A program made the translations under genes and the position numbers. A DNA stretch of 64,000 bases. Origin: Paenibacillus polymyxa (lineage in GTDB: Bacteria > Bacillota > Bacilli > Paenibacillales > Paenibacillaceae). Below the pieces are notes generated by a model that was given only the letters and a program-made list of their open reading frames with translations, had not been told where the DNA came from and ran no database searches. The DNA lies in assembly GCF_015710975.1 (NCBI RefSeq), contig NZ_CP049783.1, positions 806,001 through 870,000 on the forward strand, in the 5' to 3' direction. Every line of letters starts with the position of its first letter. The stretch's first letter is position 1. Below are positions 17,898 through 27,470 of this stretch, piece by piece.

Positions 17898-18881
17898 TTA
17901 TTCAAACGGATACCGAAGTCCCCACTGTGAACGAATCTGATCCATCAATTTCATGATTCCTAATGATTCATCCAAAGAAATAGTAGAGCTTTCGAGCAAA
18001 CCTTCGTTCAAGCAGCGCCCGACTTCTTCTGCCTCAAAAGCATAGCCTGTAGAGGAACGATCATCCTGAAAGTTCTGTGCCTCTTCACCGTCCACAACTA
18101 AAGTAGCCGATGTACCATTCAGGAACGACGGAATGTGAATATAGCCCTTGGTTCCATGGATATAAGCTTCATTCGTCAGTCCGAGACGAACTGCCCCATT
18201 AAGCATAGCTGTACGTCCTTTTCCATAATCCAACATGATTGAAAATGTCTCATCAACGCCAGTTTCCCCGATATAAGCAGTACTCCATACATGCTCTGGT
18301 TCAGGGCCAAACACCATCGAAGCAAAAGAAACGGGGTAAATTCCCGCATCTAATAATGCCCCTCCGCCCAGCTCGGGATTCAATAATCTTCCCTCTGGGT
18401 TCCAATCTATGCGAAAACCGAATTCCGCCTTCACCAGCTTCACTTCACCAATACGTCCCGCATGTATCCACTCCCGCACTTGGCGAATCGGAGGCAAAAA
18501 ACGCGTCCACATTGCTTCCATCAGGAATAGCTTATGGTCACGGGCGTAACGGATTAGTTCCTCCAACTCTTTGCTGTTGACGGTGAAGGGTTTCTCACAT
18601 AAGACGGCTTTGCCCGCTCGTAGAGCTGCTAGAACATTTTCTTTATGAAAAGGATGAGGAGTCCCTATGTAAATAGCATCGACCTCGGAATCTTGCACTA
18701 ATTCCTCATAGCTACCATAAGCCTGTGCCATTTGATGCTTGGCTGCAAATTCGGTAGCGCTTTCAATATTGCGTGATCCAACGGCGTATCCTTCTCCATT
18801 CGTAACATGTTGCAGATCGGCAACAAACTGATCTGAGATCCATCCCGTACCGACAATTCCCCATTTAATCTTTTTGCTCAT
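17898..18881 (-). CDS. Gfo/Idh/MocA-family NAD(P)-dependent dehydrogenase
   Basis: A 327-residue protein. The N-terminal Rossmann fold starts with KWGIVGTGWISDQF (GxGxxG). AIYIGTPHPFH and the signature CEKPFT (catalytic Lys of the EKP motif) follow near residue 97. The C-terminal sheet domain has GGGALLDAGIYPV. Members oxidise sugars, inositols or trans-dihydrodiols; the substrate is not evident. Its position next to glycosidase genes suggests sugar metabolism, but it is separated from them by its own terminator. It ends cleanly at a T-run terminator. Confidence 0.85.
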   Translation of the reverse strand: MSKKIKWGIVGTGWISDQFVADLQHVTNGEGYAVGSRNIESATEFAAKHQMAQAYGSYEELVQDSEVDAIYIGTPHPFHKENVLAALRAGKAVLCEKPFTVNSKELEELIRYARDHKLFLMEAMWTRFLPPIRQVREWIHAGRIGEVKLVKAEFGFRIDWNPEGRLLNPELGGGALLDAGIYPVSFASMVFGPEPEHVWSTAYIGETGVDETFSIMLDYGKGRTAMLNGAVRLGLTNEAYIHGTKGYIHIPSFLNGTSATLVVDGEEAQNFQDDRSSTGYAFEAEEVGRCLNEGLLESSTISLDESLGIMKLMDQIRSQWGLRYPFE

Positions 18882-18960
18882 ACTTGTATCCCTCCCAGTT
18901 GTATAGTTAACATTGGCTTACACGGTCTTCTTCATTCTAGCAAACACCTGTCCTAAACAA

Positions 18961-19051
18961 AAGGAATTCCTGCTCGGCGGCAGTTTGTATTGCAGCTCGG
19001 CAGGAAGGCAGCGAGGCGAGCACGAAGTCAGTTTTGAGCAGGAATTTCCTT
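18961..19051. repeat. Imperfect palindromic intergenic element
   Basis: AAGGAATTCCTGCTC at 18961-18975 is mirrored by GAGCAGGAATTTCCTT at 19036-19051. The loop itself contains GC-rich complementary segments (CTCGGCGGCAG and others). It fills most of the gap between two genes and has the look of a small MITE/REP-like element. Confidence 0.5.
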
Positions 19052-19078
19052 TAGGATCATCTTGGTTCAGGCCATTTA

Positions 19079-19570
19079 TTAAATGGTGTATTTGTAAAAC
19101 TTTTTATCTACTTTCATAACTGGAAAGCCCATTGGCAATTCATCAAGAGCTATACTAACAAATCCATTCTTCTCATAAAAATGATGAGCGGCTACGAATT
19201 GCGGTGTTGTTCCAAGATAGATTCCCTCAACAGACCGTTCCTTGGCCCATCCTATGGCATGCTGAAGTAATTGATTCGAAACATTAAAGGCTTTGCCTCT
19301 ATAGTTTTGTTTGACAAACATCTTTCTGAGCGCCGTCTTATGGTTTCCGATATTTAGTAAGGCAACCGTCCCTACTACGATTCCTTCGTGAAGAGCCACC
19401 CAGAAGTTGCCGTTACCATGCTGATAAAAGTTTTCAATATCAAGCAGATCAGGCTGATCTTCTTTAGTGATGGCGATATTATATTCGTTCTGTTGAATAT
19501 GTAGAATTAAATCGACTACTTGCGATTGATACTCAGTTGTGTACTCTTGTAAAAGGATACTATTTATCAT
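19079..19570 (-). CDS. GNAT-family N-acetyltransferase
   Basis: A 163-residue GNAT protein. Core features: FWVALHEGIVVGTVALLNIG (strand with acceptor contacts), KMFVKQNYRGKAFNVSNQLLQHAIGWA (the acetyl-CoA pyrophosphate loop, here QNYRGKA, and helix), and the ending AAHHFYEKNGFVSI typical of strands 5-6. The acceptor is unknown. AGGAGAATACAGCG precedes the ATG. It is about 23 kb from the lantibiotic locus, so I do not link it to that pathway. Confidence 0.85.
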   Translation of the reverse strand: MINSILLQEYTTEYQSQVVDLILHIQQNEYNIAITKEDQPDLLDIENFYQHGNGNFWVALHEGIVVGTVALLNIGNHKTALRKMFVKQNYRGKAFNVSNQLLQHAIGWAKERSVEGIYLGTTPQFVAAHHFYEKNGFVSIALDELPMGFPVMKVDKKFYKYTI

Positions 19571-19798
19571 CGCTGTATTCTCCTATTATCGTCAATTGTG
19601 ATGTCGTAAGCTTCCCTTCAAAACCAGGAACAACTTTTTACGCATATCTCCTTATTCGTGCTCGATTCATACCTGATATTAAATAACTCAACCTCCGCAG
19701 CTAAACTTAGCTTCCACTTGCACAGTCGATGATTTGAAACCTTGTCTAGATGCGAACGTTGAGTTAATTATGAATTTCTCTATATTACAATTTCTATC

Positions 19799-22700
19799 CT
19801 ACGCTTGAAGCTGTTCAAGAATTTGTGGGTCCTTGATTTTCTGATCATCAGCCAGCAACGCTATTTTGGATAGAATCTCGGCTGTTCTTGGATCCTCATC
19901 CAGAAACGGCAGGAAGATGCGACCACGATGCTGCGAATGCACCGGAATAATGTGCAGTGCTCCCTTGGCTTGCTTGTAGACCCCACCGCTTCCGAGGTGC
20001 ACCGCATACTCGCCAAGATTCCCATCTATACGTGCGTAATTCCCATCTAAGCGTACATTGCTAATTTTTAGCAGACGAAGGGATTCCTGTACAATGACCT
20101 TACGCATTTCAACGGTTGTCAGACTAGCCTCTGGATCAACGCCGCCTACATGAGCAACACTGACGACCAGATCCACGTCCCGCATAACTTCAGAGAACAG
20201 AACAGGTGGAACCTCCTCCAAAGGCACGCTCTTATATGTTGTCCGATCAAAGAACTGCACGGTCTCCAGTGTAGGAGCCTCAGTATCCGCTGGTGAGAAC
20301 CAGTCGGCCATGGCATACAGGTTCGCAATCAGATTCTCGGCATAGTACACCTTCTGGAGTCCGTCTTCATAGCTGACTGTCCATTGGCGACTTTTTAGTA
20401 AGGATACCGTTTTATTCGGCTGTACCTGATGTCCCGCATACCGACGGGAAACTGTCGCGTTGGCACGTTCATCAGCATTCAGCAGATACAGCTCACGGAA
20501 CACCTGCTTAAATGGCTGGCGTATCTGGCGGTCGAATAAGTCCTTCTGGAATTCGCTCCAACGACCACTTTCGTACAAATGAAGTGGATGTGCAATAACC
20601 AACTTATCCTCTTCTCCAATAGTATGCTGTTCAGCAGAAGGAGCAGTCAACACCAACGTATCCCCATTAAAATAACCGAGGTGATCACCAGCTTTGAAAA
20701 CCAGTGTCCTCACCAGCGGAGCAAGCACAGGATTGCCTAACAATCCTCTTAATTCCTTCACCATAAAGGTCGTACCAGACTCCATAGAGCGTTCCAATTC
20801 TTTGCGAGCTCTGCGATATTGGTCTACCAGATCTCCTTTAAGCTCTTTCAACGCCGTAACATACTCATCCTTCTTGAAACGAGCCGGAATGGATTTCAGC
20901 GTCTTCCCTTTGCTGACAATTTCAATATCTGCCGTTCCTTCATCATCAATGACCAGTTGTATCGTTGTAGCCTCATCCAAGGCATGGGGCTCAAAATAAG
21001 AGCGGAGATCATCCAGCTTGCGAGCTTCCATGTCCCAGACGAGACGGGTTACGTCATCATAACCTGCATTACGTGCCAAATTCCCGAGCGCAATCCGTGA
21101 AACCAGTGCCTCACTAGCCTTCCGCTGTGCCCCAAATTTCTTGCTTTGTTCCAGAAACTTCTGGATAAAATCATAACGTTCGCGGACATCTGGTTCAGGC
21201 GGCTCGGCAAGTGGAATCAAACTGTAGGTCAACAAATGGTCTTTGTTTCGCTTATCTTCCACTGATTTTTCCATTTCACTCCGTTTCAGCTTACCCAGCG
21301 TTGCATCCGCAAACAATTGGGATCGACGATGATTGGCTCCAGCCGAAATATACTTGGCACAGTCGTACAGCAGATCAAATCGTTCCTCGCCCAGCGTCTC
21401 ATAGGCCTCATGAAACCAGTGAATATCAAAGGCACCATCATTAAAATCCTGCGGAGCTATCGGTGAATAATGAGCTACAATCGTTTCCTTCTCAGCCGAA
21501 AAGCCTTCATTGATATGCGCATGGAAGTACCATGCTGCACTGCGAAGTCCTTCCCACCCGAGATAGCCTGCTACAATCTCAATCCATTGTGGGGCATACA
21601 TTGCCGCCTCCAACAAACGTTTATCTGTAATTTTAGTTTTCTTCAGCTTCTCCTTGAGTAATGCAGCATCCTCGCCATCACTTGGATAACATGCCTTGAG
21701 CAAGTGGCTGAACGATTCTTTTTTGGTAATACGATCACCGTAGCCATACACATAACCACGCACGAACGTTTCCTTGTCGAGCCCCTCCAGAATACGGATA
21801 AAATAATCCATGCCTTCAATCCGGCTCAGACCCATCACCTTTGACGTGGCTTCGGTAGGCAAATCGCCTCGAACCAATTCAACCTCCAGCAGTCGATCAA
21901 TAACCGTACGACGTATCTCCAAAAATTCTGGCTTGCTGGAAATCCATGTATTACGAGCATTGGTTAAGGTGCTCATATGCCTTCTGCTTTCACTACCGGC
22001 CAGCAGCTCCCGATACACTTCACCTACACTGATCAGTCCTTTTTCATAGGCTTTGAAGTGATCCTCCAGATCCAGCGGAGAATAAAAACGATTTTCCATG
22101 CCTGGCCATTCTGCGTAGTTCACAAAGGTATGGAAAAAGCGCTTAAAGGACTCATTATCATGGACTCGCCCTTTCTCCAATGCCAACCACGGGCCGGACA
22201 ATAAATGAAACATTCCCATATCCTCTACAGGTCTATCCTTAGGCATACTTTGCATTAGTGAATTGAAGGCAAGGTCGATTACGTCAAATGTTTCGGAACC
22301 GGCTGTGTCCATAAAATAAGCATTAATTAATGTGCTTACCTGATCGGAATAGGTCAGCTCTGCCATCCACTTTTGAACCTCGTTAATCCGCTCTAAAGGA
22401 TACATTTGTTCGGCGAAGTCTTTACGCCATCCTTCTAGCAGCTTTTGCTTGCTTTGTTCTGAATAGCCAAAGTTAAATGAGAAATATCGATAGTAGCGAT
22501 CCAACGTTTGGTCCATTGGCTCCAATCGATCATAAAAAACAAGCTCCAGCAGATCACGTGCTTCTATGCCGCTTTCCTGCAAATAACGTTCCCATTCCTC
22601 ATAAAGAGGATATAAAGACAGCCTGGAATCTACTTCTTCATCGACCTGAACCAGTCGTAGAGGGCGAAGATTCGTCCCAATAAGCAATGTATCTTTGTAG

Positions 22701-24766
22701 CCTGAATAATACTCCGCAGTATATTCCACATCACGATGATGATGAATAAGCTCATCCAGTCCACTCAAAAACTGCTTGAGCTTCTCCAATGGACTAGCAA
22801 AAACATCGGCCATTCGGAAATCACCCAGATCAACCTTCTCTTCCAACCAAGCTTCCTTGACATTCGGATCGTACAAGCCAAAGCCGTTTGTCCCTGTATA
22901 AGCATCCTCCTGTCCCAGCTTGGACAGCAGTTGCTCCTCTTTGGCGGTGGGTTGCTGAATGATATCCGCTAAAGCCCGCAGATTTTCATACTGCTGGGCA
23001 CGATCCGGGTCTGCATATATCTTTGTCAATATTTCCAGTCCACCCAATCGTTGCAGTTCCGCCTTCGCACGAAGCAAGCGTTCCAATGAGCCAGCGAGCG
23101 GATCTTCCGATTGTGAAAGCAACACACCAATGACACTTTGTCGCAACGAGCCTGTCTTGAGCTTTAATAAAGCTTCCATTTGCTGCATTTCTGGTTCCGA
23201 CAGCGTCAGCTTGCGCGCCTTGGCCACAGCGAACTCACGGATACTCATACTTTTGTCAGACAAGCTGGAAAAAATAAAATCACGCTGTACCGCATCCTCA
23301 GGGTTCTGCACAAAATGGTTCAATATCTCGCCGCGCAGATTAGGGCTAATCTGATCCTTTAAGGCTATAATTTCCCCAATCCAGGAAGCATCCATATCAT
23401 AACCAGCGAGATACAGCATTTTTTGAATAGGTGCATCCGAGCGGTGATACAGGTTTACATAATCCAGCACCTTGGAAGGCTCGGTAGACTCACCCTTTTT
23501 CATATGTACAAATAGATTATGAAGTCGTTCAAAATCCTTACGACGCTCCTCTTTGCTCTCCAGCAAAGGAGTGCGCGCCACTTTAACGATTCGATCCGCG
23601 ACCGTCCCGCCTTCTACCCATTCATAAAAATAATCAGTTGTATAGTTCGTCAGTATCCAATAGCGAAGCTCCGGGTCCGTCTCATCCAGATATTCTCTCG
23701 CAATTCCGAGGCGCAGATCCTTGTTTTTAGTATTAGACAGTACATACTGTGCTACAATCTTCTGGTATGCTGCTCCCTGCTCCATAAGTTGGCGAACCTG
23801 TCCATATAAATCACGTTCCTCATGTACTGCCGTAGCCCACAAGCTCATATACAGTTCGTTAGCATTTGAGCTGGTCAGCCATTCCTGGCGCAGTTCAGTG
23901 CGAGTTAATGCTTCATATGCCTGCTCGATCAGCTGGCGAACGACCCGCTGATTGGCAGATTCCAAGCCCATGCCCGTCCACACTGCAAGCGCCCGCACTA
24001 CCGAACTGTATCGAATGAAGCCTTGGTCGATGATCACCTTTAACAGATAAATGAGAGCCTGAGGAGTTCCTTCATCCATTTGCTCCACAATGCTTTGGCG
24101 CAATCCCTCTTGAAGCCTGGCCGCTGCCAGCAGCTCGCCAATCATGTGATAATTCTCATCTTGATGGCTTAGCAGCATGCCTTTAATCATATTGCGCGTA
24201 AGTAGCGCCGCCTGATTATCCCCATAAATAATAGCTTTTAGCGCCTCTAGCACCTGTGAATTGCCGTTGTCTAGCTCGTAAGCAATCCAATCCCCAATCG
24301 TTTCCTGAATCCGGTAATCCCTGCCTGGTTCGTAATCCTTTTTCGTTAAATAATCCATTATAGAGAATCCGATACAGTCCATTCGGATCAACTGCACCAT
24401 TTTTTTATAAACCCGGGAAGTATGAGCGGTAATTTCCGAAGTGCGAAACGGTCTGCGCTCATACCCAGTGCTGTAAGGATATTCGGTCACATGCTCGGTT
24501 AGATGTGCAAACACATCGCCAGCTGTTTGTCCAATTAGAGAACGCAACACTTCTGCCAGTGGCTTGAACAGCGGTTCTCCGCTTTCTGCCGCCCGTTCTT
24601 TCAGTATTTGCTGACATTTGATAAATGGCTCCTCAACCTCTTGTATGTAATGAAGCTTACCCAGTTCCACAACATACTGAGCCAACTCCTGCTGTTGTCC
24701 ACCCAGTTGCGCCGCGCGCTCTTTCAGTGTGGCGAAATATTCTTGCTCATTGTTCTCCTGATGCAT
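19799..24766 (-). CDS. Giant DUF4132-family protein
   Basis: A 1655-residue, mostly helical cytoplasmic protein without signal or membrane segment. The N-terminal about 1200 residues have HEAT-like alpha-helical repeats (for example AVAKARKLTLSEPEMQQMEALLKLKTGSLRQSV). The last 350 residues are the DUF4132-type region: LVIAHPLHLYESGRWSEFQKDLF, then a DVDLVVSVAHVGGVDPEAS segment and the ending ALLADDQKIKDPQILEQL. Relatives include E. coli MolR/YehI; YehI lies near a MoxR ATPase and a VWA protein, neither of which is seen here. Biochemical function unknown. It lies 15 bases behind the small partner gene, so the two are almost certainly one operon. Confidence 0.75.
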   Translation of the reverse strand: MHQENNEQEYFATLKERAAQLGGQQQELAQYVVELGKLHYIQEVEEPFIKCQQILKERAAESGEPLFKPLAEVLRSLIGQTAGDVFAHLTEHVTEYPYSTGYERRPFRTSEITAHTSRVYKKMVQLIRMDCIGFSIMDYLTKKDYEPGRDYRIQETIGDWIAYELDNGNSQVLEALKAIIYGDNQAALLTRNMIKGMLLSHQDENYHMIGELLAAARLQEGLRQSIVEQMDEGTPQALIYLLKVIIDQGFIRYSSVVRALAVWTGMGLESANQRVVRQLIEQAYEALTRTELRQEWLTSSNANELYMSLWATAVHEERDLYGQVRQLMEQGAAYQKIVAQYVLSNTKNKDLRLGIAREYLDETDPELRYWILTNYTTDYFYEWVEGGTVADRIVKVARTPLLESKEERRKDFERLHNLFVHMKKGESTEPSKVLDYVNLYHRSDAPIQKMLYLAGYDMDASWIGEIIALKDQISPNLRGEILNHFVQNPEDAVQRDFIFSSLSDKSMSIREFAVAKARKLTLSEPEMQQMEALLKLKTGSLRQSVIGVLLSQSEDPLAGSLERLLRAKAELQRLGGLEILTKIYADPDRAQQYENLRALADIIQQPTAKEEQLLSKLGQEDAYTGTNGFGLYDPNVKEAWLEEKVDLGDFRMADVFASPLEKLKQFLSGLDELIHHHRDVEYTAEYYSGYKDTLLIGTNLRPLRLVQVDEEVDSRLSLYPLYEEWERYLQESGIEARDLLELVFYDRLEPMDQTLDRYYRYFSFNFGYSEQSKQKLLEGWRKDFAEQMYPLERINEVQKWMAELTYSDQVSTLINAYFMDTAGSETFDVIDLAFNSLMQSMPKDRPVEDMGMFHLLSGPWLALEKGRVHDNESFKRFFHTFVNYAEWPGMENRFYSPLDLEDHFKAYEKGLISVGEVYRELLAGSESRRHMSTLTNARNTWISSKPEFLEIRRTVIDRLLEVELVRGDLPTEATSKVMGLSRIEGMDYFIRILEGLDKETFVRGYVYGYGDRITKKESFSHLLKACYPSDGEDAALLKEKLKKTKITDKRLLEAAMYAPQWIEIVAGYLGWEGLRSAAWYFHAHINEGFSAEKETIVAHYSPIAPQDFNDGAFDIHWFHEAYETLGEERFDLLYDCAKYISAGANHRRSQLFADATLGKLKRSEMEKSVEDKRNKDHLLTYSLIPLAEPPEPDVRERYDFIQKFLEQSKKFGAQRKASEALVSRIALGNLARNAGYDDVTRLVWDMEARKLDDLRSYFEPHALDEATTIQLVIDDEGTADIEIVSKGKTLKSIPARFKKDEYVTALKELKGDLVDQYRRARKELERSMESGTTFMVKELRGLLGNPVLAPLVRTLVFKAGDHLGYFNGDTLVLTAPSAEQHTIGEEDKLVIAHPLHLYESGRWSEFQKDLFDRQIRQPFKQVFRELYLLNADERANATVSRRYAGHQVQPNKTVSLLKSRQWTVSYEDGLQKVYYAENLIANLYAMADWFSPADTEAPTLETVQFFDRTTYKSVPLEEVPPVLFSEVMRDVDLVVSVAHVGGVDPEASLTTVEMRKVIVQESLRLLKISNVRLDGNYARIDGNLGEYAVHLGSGGVYKQAKGALHIIPVHSQHRGRIFLPFLDEDPRTAEILSKIALLADDQKIKDPQILEQLQA

Positions 24767-24781
24767 ATTTCATCTCCTCCT

Positions 24782-25201
24782 CTACCATAGGCCTCCAGCC
24801 AACATTGTGAAGCGTATAAATACAATCTCATCCCCTGCATGAAGTGACAAAGGAGCGTCCAGTTCAATCGCTTCCTCATCACATACAAAAACCCTGTATA
24901 AACCATCCTCAAAGGCCTGCATCGCCGTGTTCACGGCAGCCTCAATATTAGGAACACCATCATTATATATGGAACCGAATCCAACTTTGCCTGTCTCGCC
25001 TTGTGCCTGAATTTCCTCTCCCGTGAGGAACGGAATCAGCGCGACACTCTCCTGCTTTTCCCGTAGCTTTTGAACATTCAGGGCAACGGTTGCTGTAATC
25101 AAATCTCGCAATGTTTCTGGAGTAGGGCTCAGCTCTATTTCCTGTTGTGCGAGTGCGGGTTTACGCTTTCCCAAACTTTTTACAGTTACAAACAGCTTCA
25201 T
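24782..25201 (-). CDS. Small partner of the DUF4132 protein, MoaD/ThiS-like C-terminus
   Basis: A 139-residue protein, family not firmly recognised. It opens with a beta hairpin (KLFVTVKSLGKRKPALAQQEIEL) and a helix (TPETLRDLITATVALNVQKL). It closes with APLSLHAGDEIVFIRFTMLAGGLW. The ending (L-x-GDE-hydrophobic-strand-x-GG) is what MoaD, ThiS and other beta-grasp ubiquitin-like proteins show, but here Leu-Trp follows the Gly-Gly. The middle is a longer insertion. The Met at 25201 is taken as start because AAAGGAAGGG precedes it. A candidate LexA box lies about 90 bases upstream. Ubiquitin-like function is my inference only. Confidence 0.55.
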   Translation of the reverse strand: MKLFVTVKSLGKRKPALAQQEIELSPTPETLRDLITATVALNVQKLREKQESVALIPFLTGEEIQAQGETGKVGFGSIYNDGVPNIEAAVNTAMQAFEDGLYRVFVCDEEAIELDAPLSLHAGDEIVFIRFTMLAGGLW

Positions 25202-25291
25202 ATTGTTTCCCTTCCTTTTTATTGACGCTTTTGAACCGTTGTCAGCTGAATTTCTCGACCCTCCTACAAACATCGTTAATAAAACATAAAA
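25202..25291 (-). other. Leader of the DUF4132 operon
   Basis: A short untranslated stretch between the candidate LexA box and the ATG at 25201. It holds no gene. A GGAGGG motif near 25258-25263 is not followed by a good in-frame start. Confidence 0.35.
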
Positions 25292-25305
25292 CGAATGTTT
25301 GTTCG
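25292..25305. promoter_or_regulatory. Candidate LexA (SOS) box
   Basis: CGAATGTTTGTTCG is close to the Gram-positive LexA/DinR operator CGAAC-N4-GTTCG, with one mismatch in a half site. It lies upstream of the DUF4132 operon next to AT-rich promoter-like sequence. A pattern match only. Confidence 0.4.
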
Positions 25306-25444
25306 TATATTTATTTTAATAGGTTCCTTATCATTACTCTATCACCCTTTATGACCAAAATTCACAGTGCTGTAATACACTAAAATCTTAAAAAATAAGA
25401 CTTTGTACCCTGATTTCGATGAATTTTACCCATATTAAGGATGA

Positions 25445-25511
25445 AAAAGAAAAAGACCTGCACAAGGGAGACCATCTGCTCTTCACAGACTGCACTCCAT
25501 TATACAGGTCA
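25445..25511 (-). terminator. Stem-loop with T tail after metQ
   Basis: On the minus strand GACCTG-TA ... TGCAGGTC is followed by TTTTTC. The loop is long (about 40 bases) and can form inner pairings. It probably ends the metNIQ transcript about 160 bases after metQ. Between it and metQ there is no gene. Confidence 0.5.
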
Positions 25512-25669
25512 AATATCATCAAAAATAATGTTTCAATACTTATTTCAGGATTTTGCAAAATTCGATTCCAGTCGCTCCAAAGTGCAAGATATAGACGAAC
25601 TAAACCATTTCGATCTATATCTTATTCATTGGAAGTCGCTTATTGGATTTTTGCAAAATCCTCATTTAT

Positions 25670-26527
25670 TTAAAATGCTGGAACCACGCTATCCTTGTAA
25701 TTGTCCTCAAAAAATTTGCGTACTTCCGGTCCGGTCATTCGTTTTGCCAGCTTTTGAATGGCATCGGAATCTGCATTATCCTTACGCGCTACCAAATTAA
25801 TGGCAAAGTGCGTATCATCTTTTTCGGTAATCAGCGCGTCCTTCTTCGGTGTCAGACCGAGCGGCTTGGCATATGCGGGATACATGGCAGCCATGTCCAC
25901 ATCATCCAGCGACCGCGCCAGCATCAACAAATCCACTTCTTTAAACACAAACTTTTTCTTATTCTCAATAATATCAGCCTGTGTAGCATTATAGCCTACA
26001 CCTTCTTTAAGCTTGATTAGACCGTTTTGCTCCATCATTACCAAAGAACGTCCGGTATTGGCCGGATCATTGGCAATGGCAATCGTCGCACCTTCGGGCA
26101 GGTCTTTAATGTTCTTGTATTTTTTGGAGTACGCGCCATAAATGGCGTTGTAAATCGGTTTTACCGCTACCAAATCAGATTTGTTGCTTTCATTATATTG
26201 TTGCATAAACGGAGCATGCTGAAAGAAGTTAGCATCCACTTCACGGCTTGCCAATGCGTTGTTCGGTTGGATATTGTCTGACAGCACAACAATTTCCAGA
26301 TTGACTCCGTCCTGTTTAAGCAGTGGCTTCACGATATCCAGCACATCTGTCATCGGTGGGATCAGCGTGGCTACTTTCAAGGTCACTTCTTTTTGGGATG
26401 TTGCTTCTTTAGTTGTTGTTTCTTGTGTAGCCTGCTTCTGACCACCGCATCCGGCAACCAGCAGCATAACCACTGCAAATAGTGTAAGTAATTTCAAGTT
26501 CGTTTTCATGTTGTTTTTCCGACTCAT
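25670..26527 (-). CDS. metQ: Methionine ABC transporter substrate-binding lipoprotein
   Basis: A 285-residue NlpA-family lipoprotein. Signal peptide with lipobox LLVAGC, so lipid-anchored outside the membrane; a Gln/Thr/Lys linker follows. The binding domain has the family motifs VDANFFQHAPFMQQYNE, AIYGAYSKKYKN, ANDPANTGRSL and the C-terminal RKFFEDNY. It delivers D/L-methionine or its derivatives to MetI-MetN. The start at 26527 (MSRKNN) is preferred because GGAGG lies eleven bases before it; an internal Met at 26509 lacks a site. It is the third gene after metN and metI, separated from metI by a palindromic element. Confidence 0.9.
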   Translation of the reverse strand: MSRKNNMKTNLKLLTLFAVVMLLVAGCGGQKQATQETTTKEATSQKEVTLKVATLIPPMTDVLDIVKPLLKQDGVNLEIVVLSDNIQPNNALASREVDANFFQHAPFMQQYNESNKSDLVAVKPIYNAIYGAYSKKYKNIKDLPEGATIAIANDPANTGRSLVMMEQNGLIKLKEGVGYNATQADIIENKKKFVFKEVDLLMLARSLDDVDMAAMYPAYAKPLGLTPKKDALITEKDDTHFAINLVARKDNADSDAIQKLAKRMTGPEVRKFFEDNYKDSVVPAF

Positions 26528-26628
26528 TCGATGATGAACCTCCAAATTAGTTGTGATTGGGAAGATAAAAAATGAGTTACAGTGGGAGGTCGAGCCGCTT
26601 CGCGTGCAGATTGTTCTTCCGATCGCTG

Positions 26629-26681
26629 TTGAAATGGGATTCTCTCATTTAAAGTGATGATAGGTTAGAATCCCATTTCAA
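26629..26681. repeat. Inverted repeat between metI and metQ
   Basis: TTGAAATGGGATTCT (26629-26643) and AGAATCCCATTTCAA (26667-26681) are perfect reverse complements with a 23-base loop. Outside them ATTGTTCT and AGAACAAT can extend the structure to about 120 bases. It lies between two genes of one operon, so it may stabilise or attenuate the mRNA, or be an inserted palindromic element. Confidence 0.6.
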
Positions 26682-26798
26682 AGGCGAACGCTGACGCTTC
26701 TCCAGAACAATTCTGCCCGCTCCGCTTTTGAGATACTGTAAGGTCATTTTTATTTCCCATAGTGGGTGGTGCAAGTGTAATGCCATACAACTTACCAT

Positions 26799-27470
26799 TT
26801 ACCGCTTGTCGATCCGGCGGGATATGGTGCTTCCGGTGAACTGGATCGTTTGTACGAAAATAATCATAACGACGATGGTGAACGCCATCAAGCCTGTTTC
26901 AAACCGCTGGTAACCATAGCGAATGGCAAAATCGCCTACCCCGCCGCCGCCCACAATGCCCATCACCGTGGAGTAGGAAATGAAGCTAATGGTGGATGTG
27001 GTCAAACCCAGTACAAGTCCGGAACGGGCTTCCACGTATAGAAATTTAAAAATAAGCTGGAGGGTGGATGCTCCCATAGACGTAGCGGCTTCAATCACAC
27101 CCTTGGGCACCTCAAGCAACGATTGTTCCACCAGCCTCGAATAATAGGCGATGGCTACCACTGACAAGGGAACCGTAGCTGCCATCGTGCCCAGCGCCGT
27201 GCCTACCACCAAACGTGTAAATGGAATCATAAACACCACGAGCAGCAAAAACGGAAACGAGCGGATGACATTGACCAGACTGTTCAGTATGGTGAAGAGC
27301 AGTCGATTTTCATATTTTTGCCCTTTACCACACAAATATAAAATCGTTCCTGCCGGAAGCCCTAACAGTACAGCTGCTGCGATAGAAATCCCCACCATGA
27401 TAAACGTCTCCCCGATGGCTTTCCATATCTCTGACTGATACTGCGCAATGATGCTCAACATGTCATTCAT
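26799..27470 (-). CDS. metI: Methionine ABC transporter permease
   Basis: A 223-residue integral membrane protein with five to six helices. The ABC-permease EAA-type loop reads EVPKGVIEAATSMGASTLQLIFKFLYVEA, where it docks on MetN. The following GGGGVGDFAIRYGYQRFE is typical of MetI. The ATG at 27470 overlaps the end of metN, with AGGTG six bases upstream, indicating translational coupling; a GTG at 27479 is an alternative start. Confidence 0.92.
   Translation of the reverse strand: MNDMLSIIAQYQSEIWKAIGETFIMVGISIAAAVLLGLPAGTILYLCGKGQKYENRLLFTILNSLVNVIRSFPFLLLVVFMIPFTRLVVGTALGTMAATVPLSVVAIAYYSRLVEQSLLEVPKGVIEAATSMGASTLQLIFKFLYVEARSGLVLGLTTSTISFISYSTVMGIVGGGGVGDFAIRYGYQRFETGLMAFTIVVMIIFVQTIQFTGSTISRRIDKR

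Noticed and set aside
19079..19570. GNAT protein as the lantibiotic acetyltransferase
   Set aside because: It is about 23 kb away and isolated; the TraX-family gene inside the locus is a much better candidate.
25419..25800. Plus-strand frames between the DUF4132 operon and metQ
   Set aside because: Low-complexity translations without recognisable features that run into metQ antisense; the region is better explained by a terminator stem-loop.
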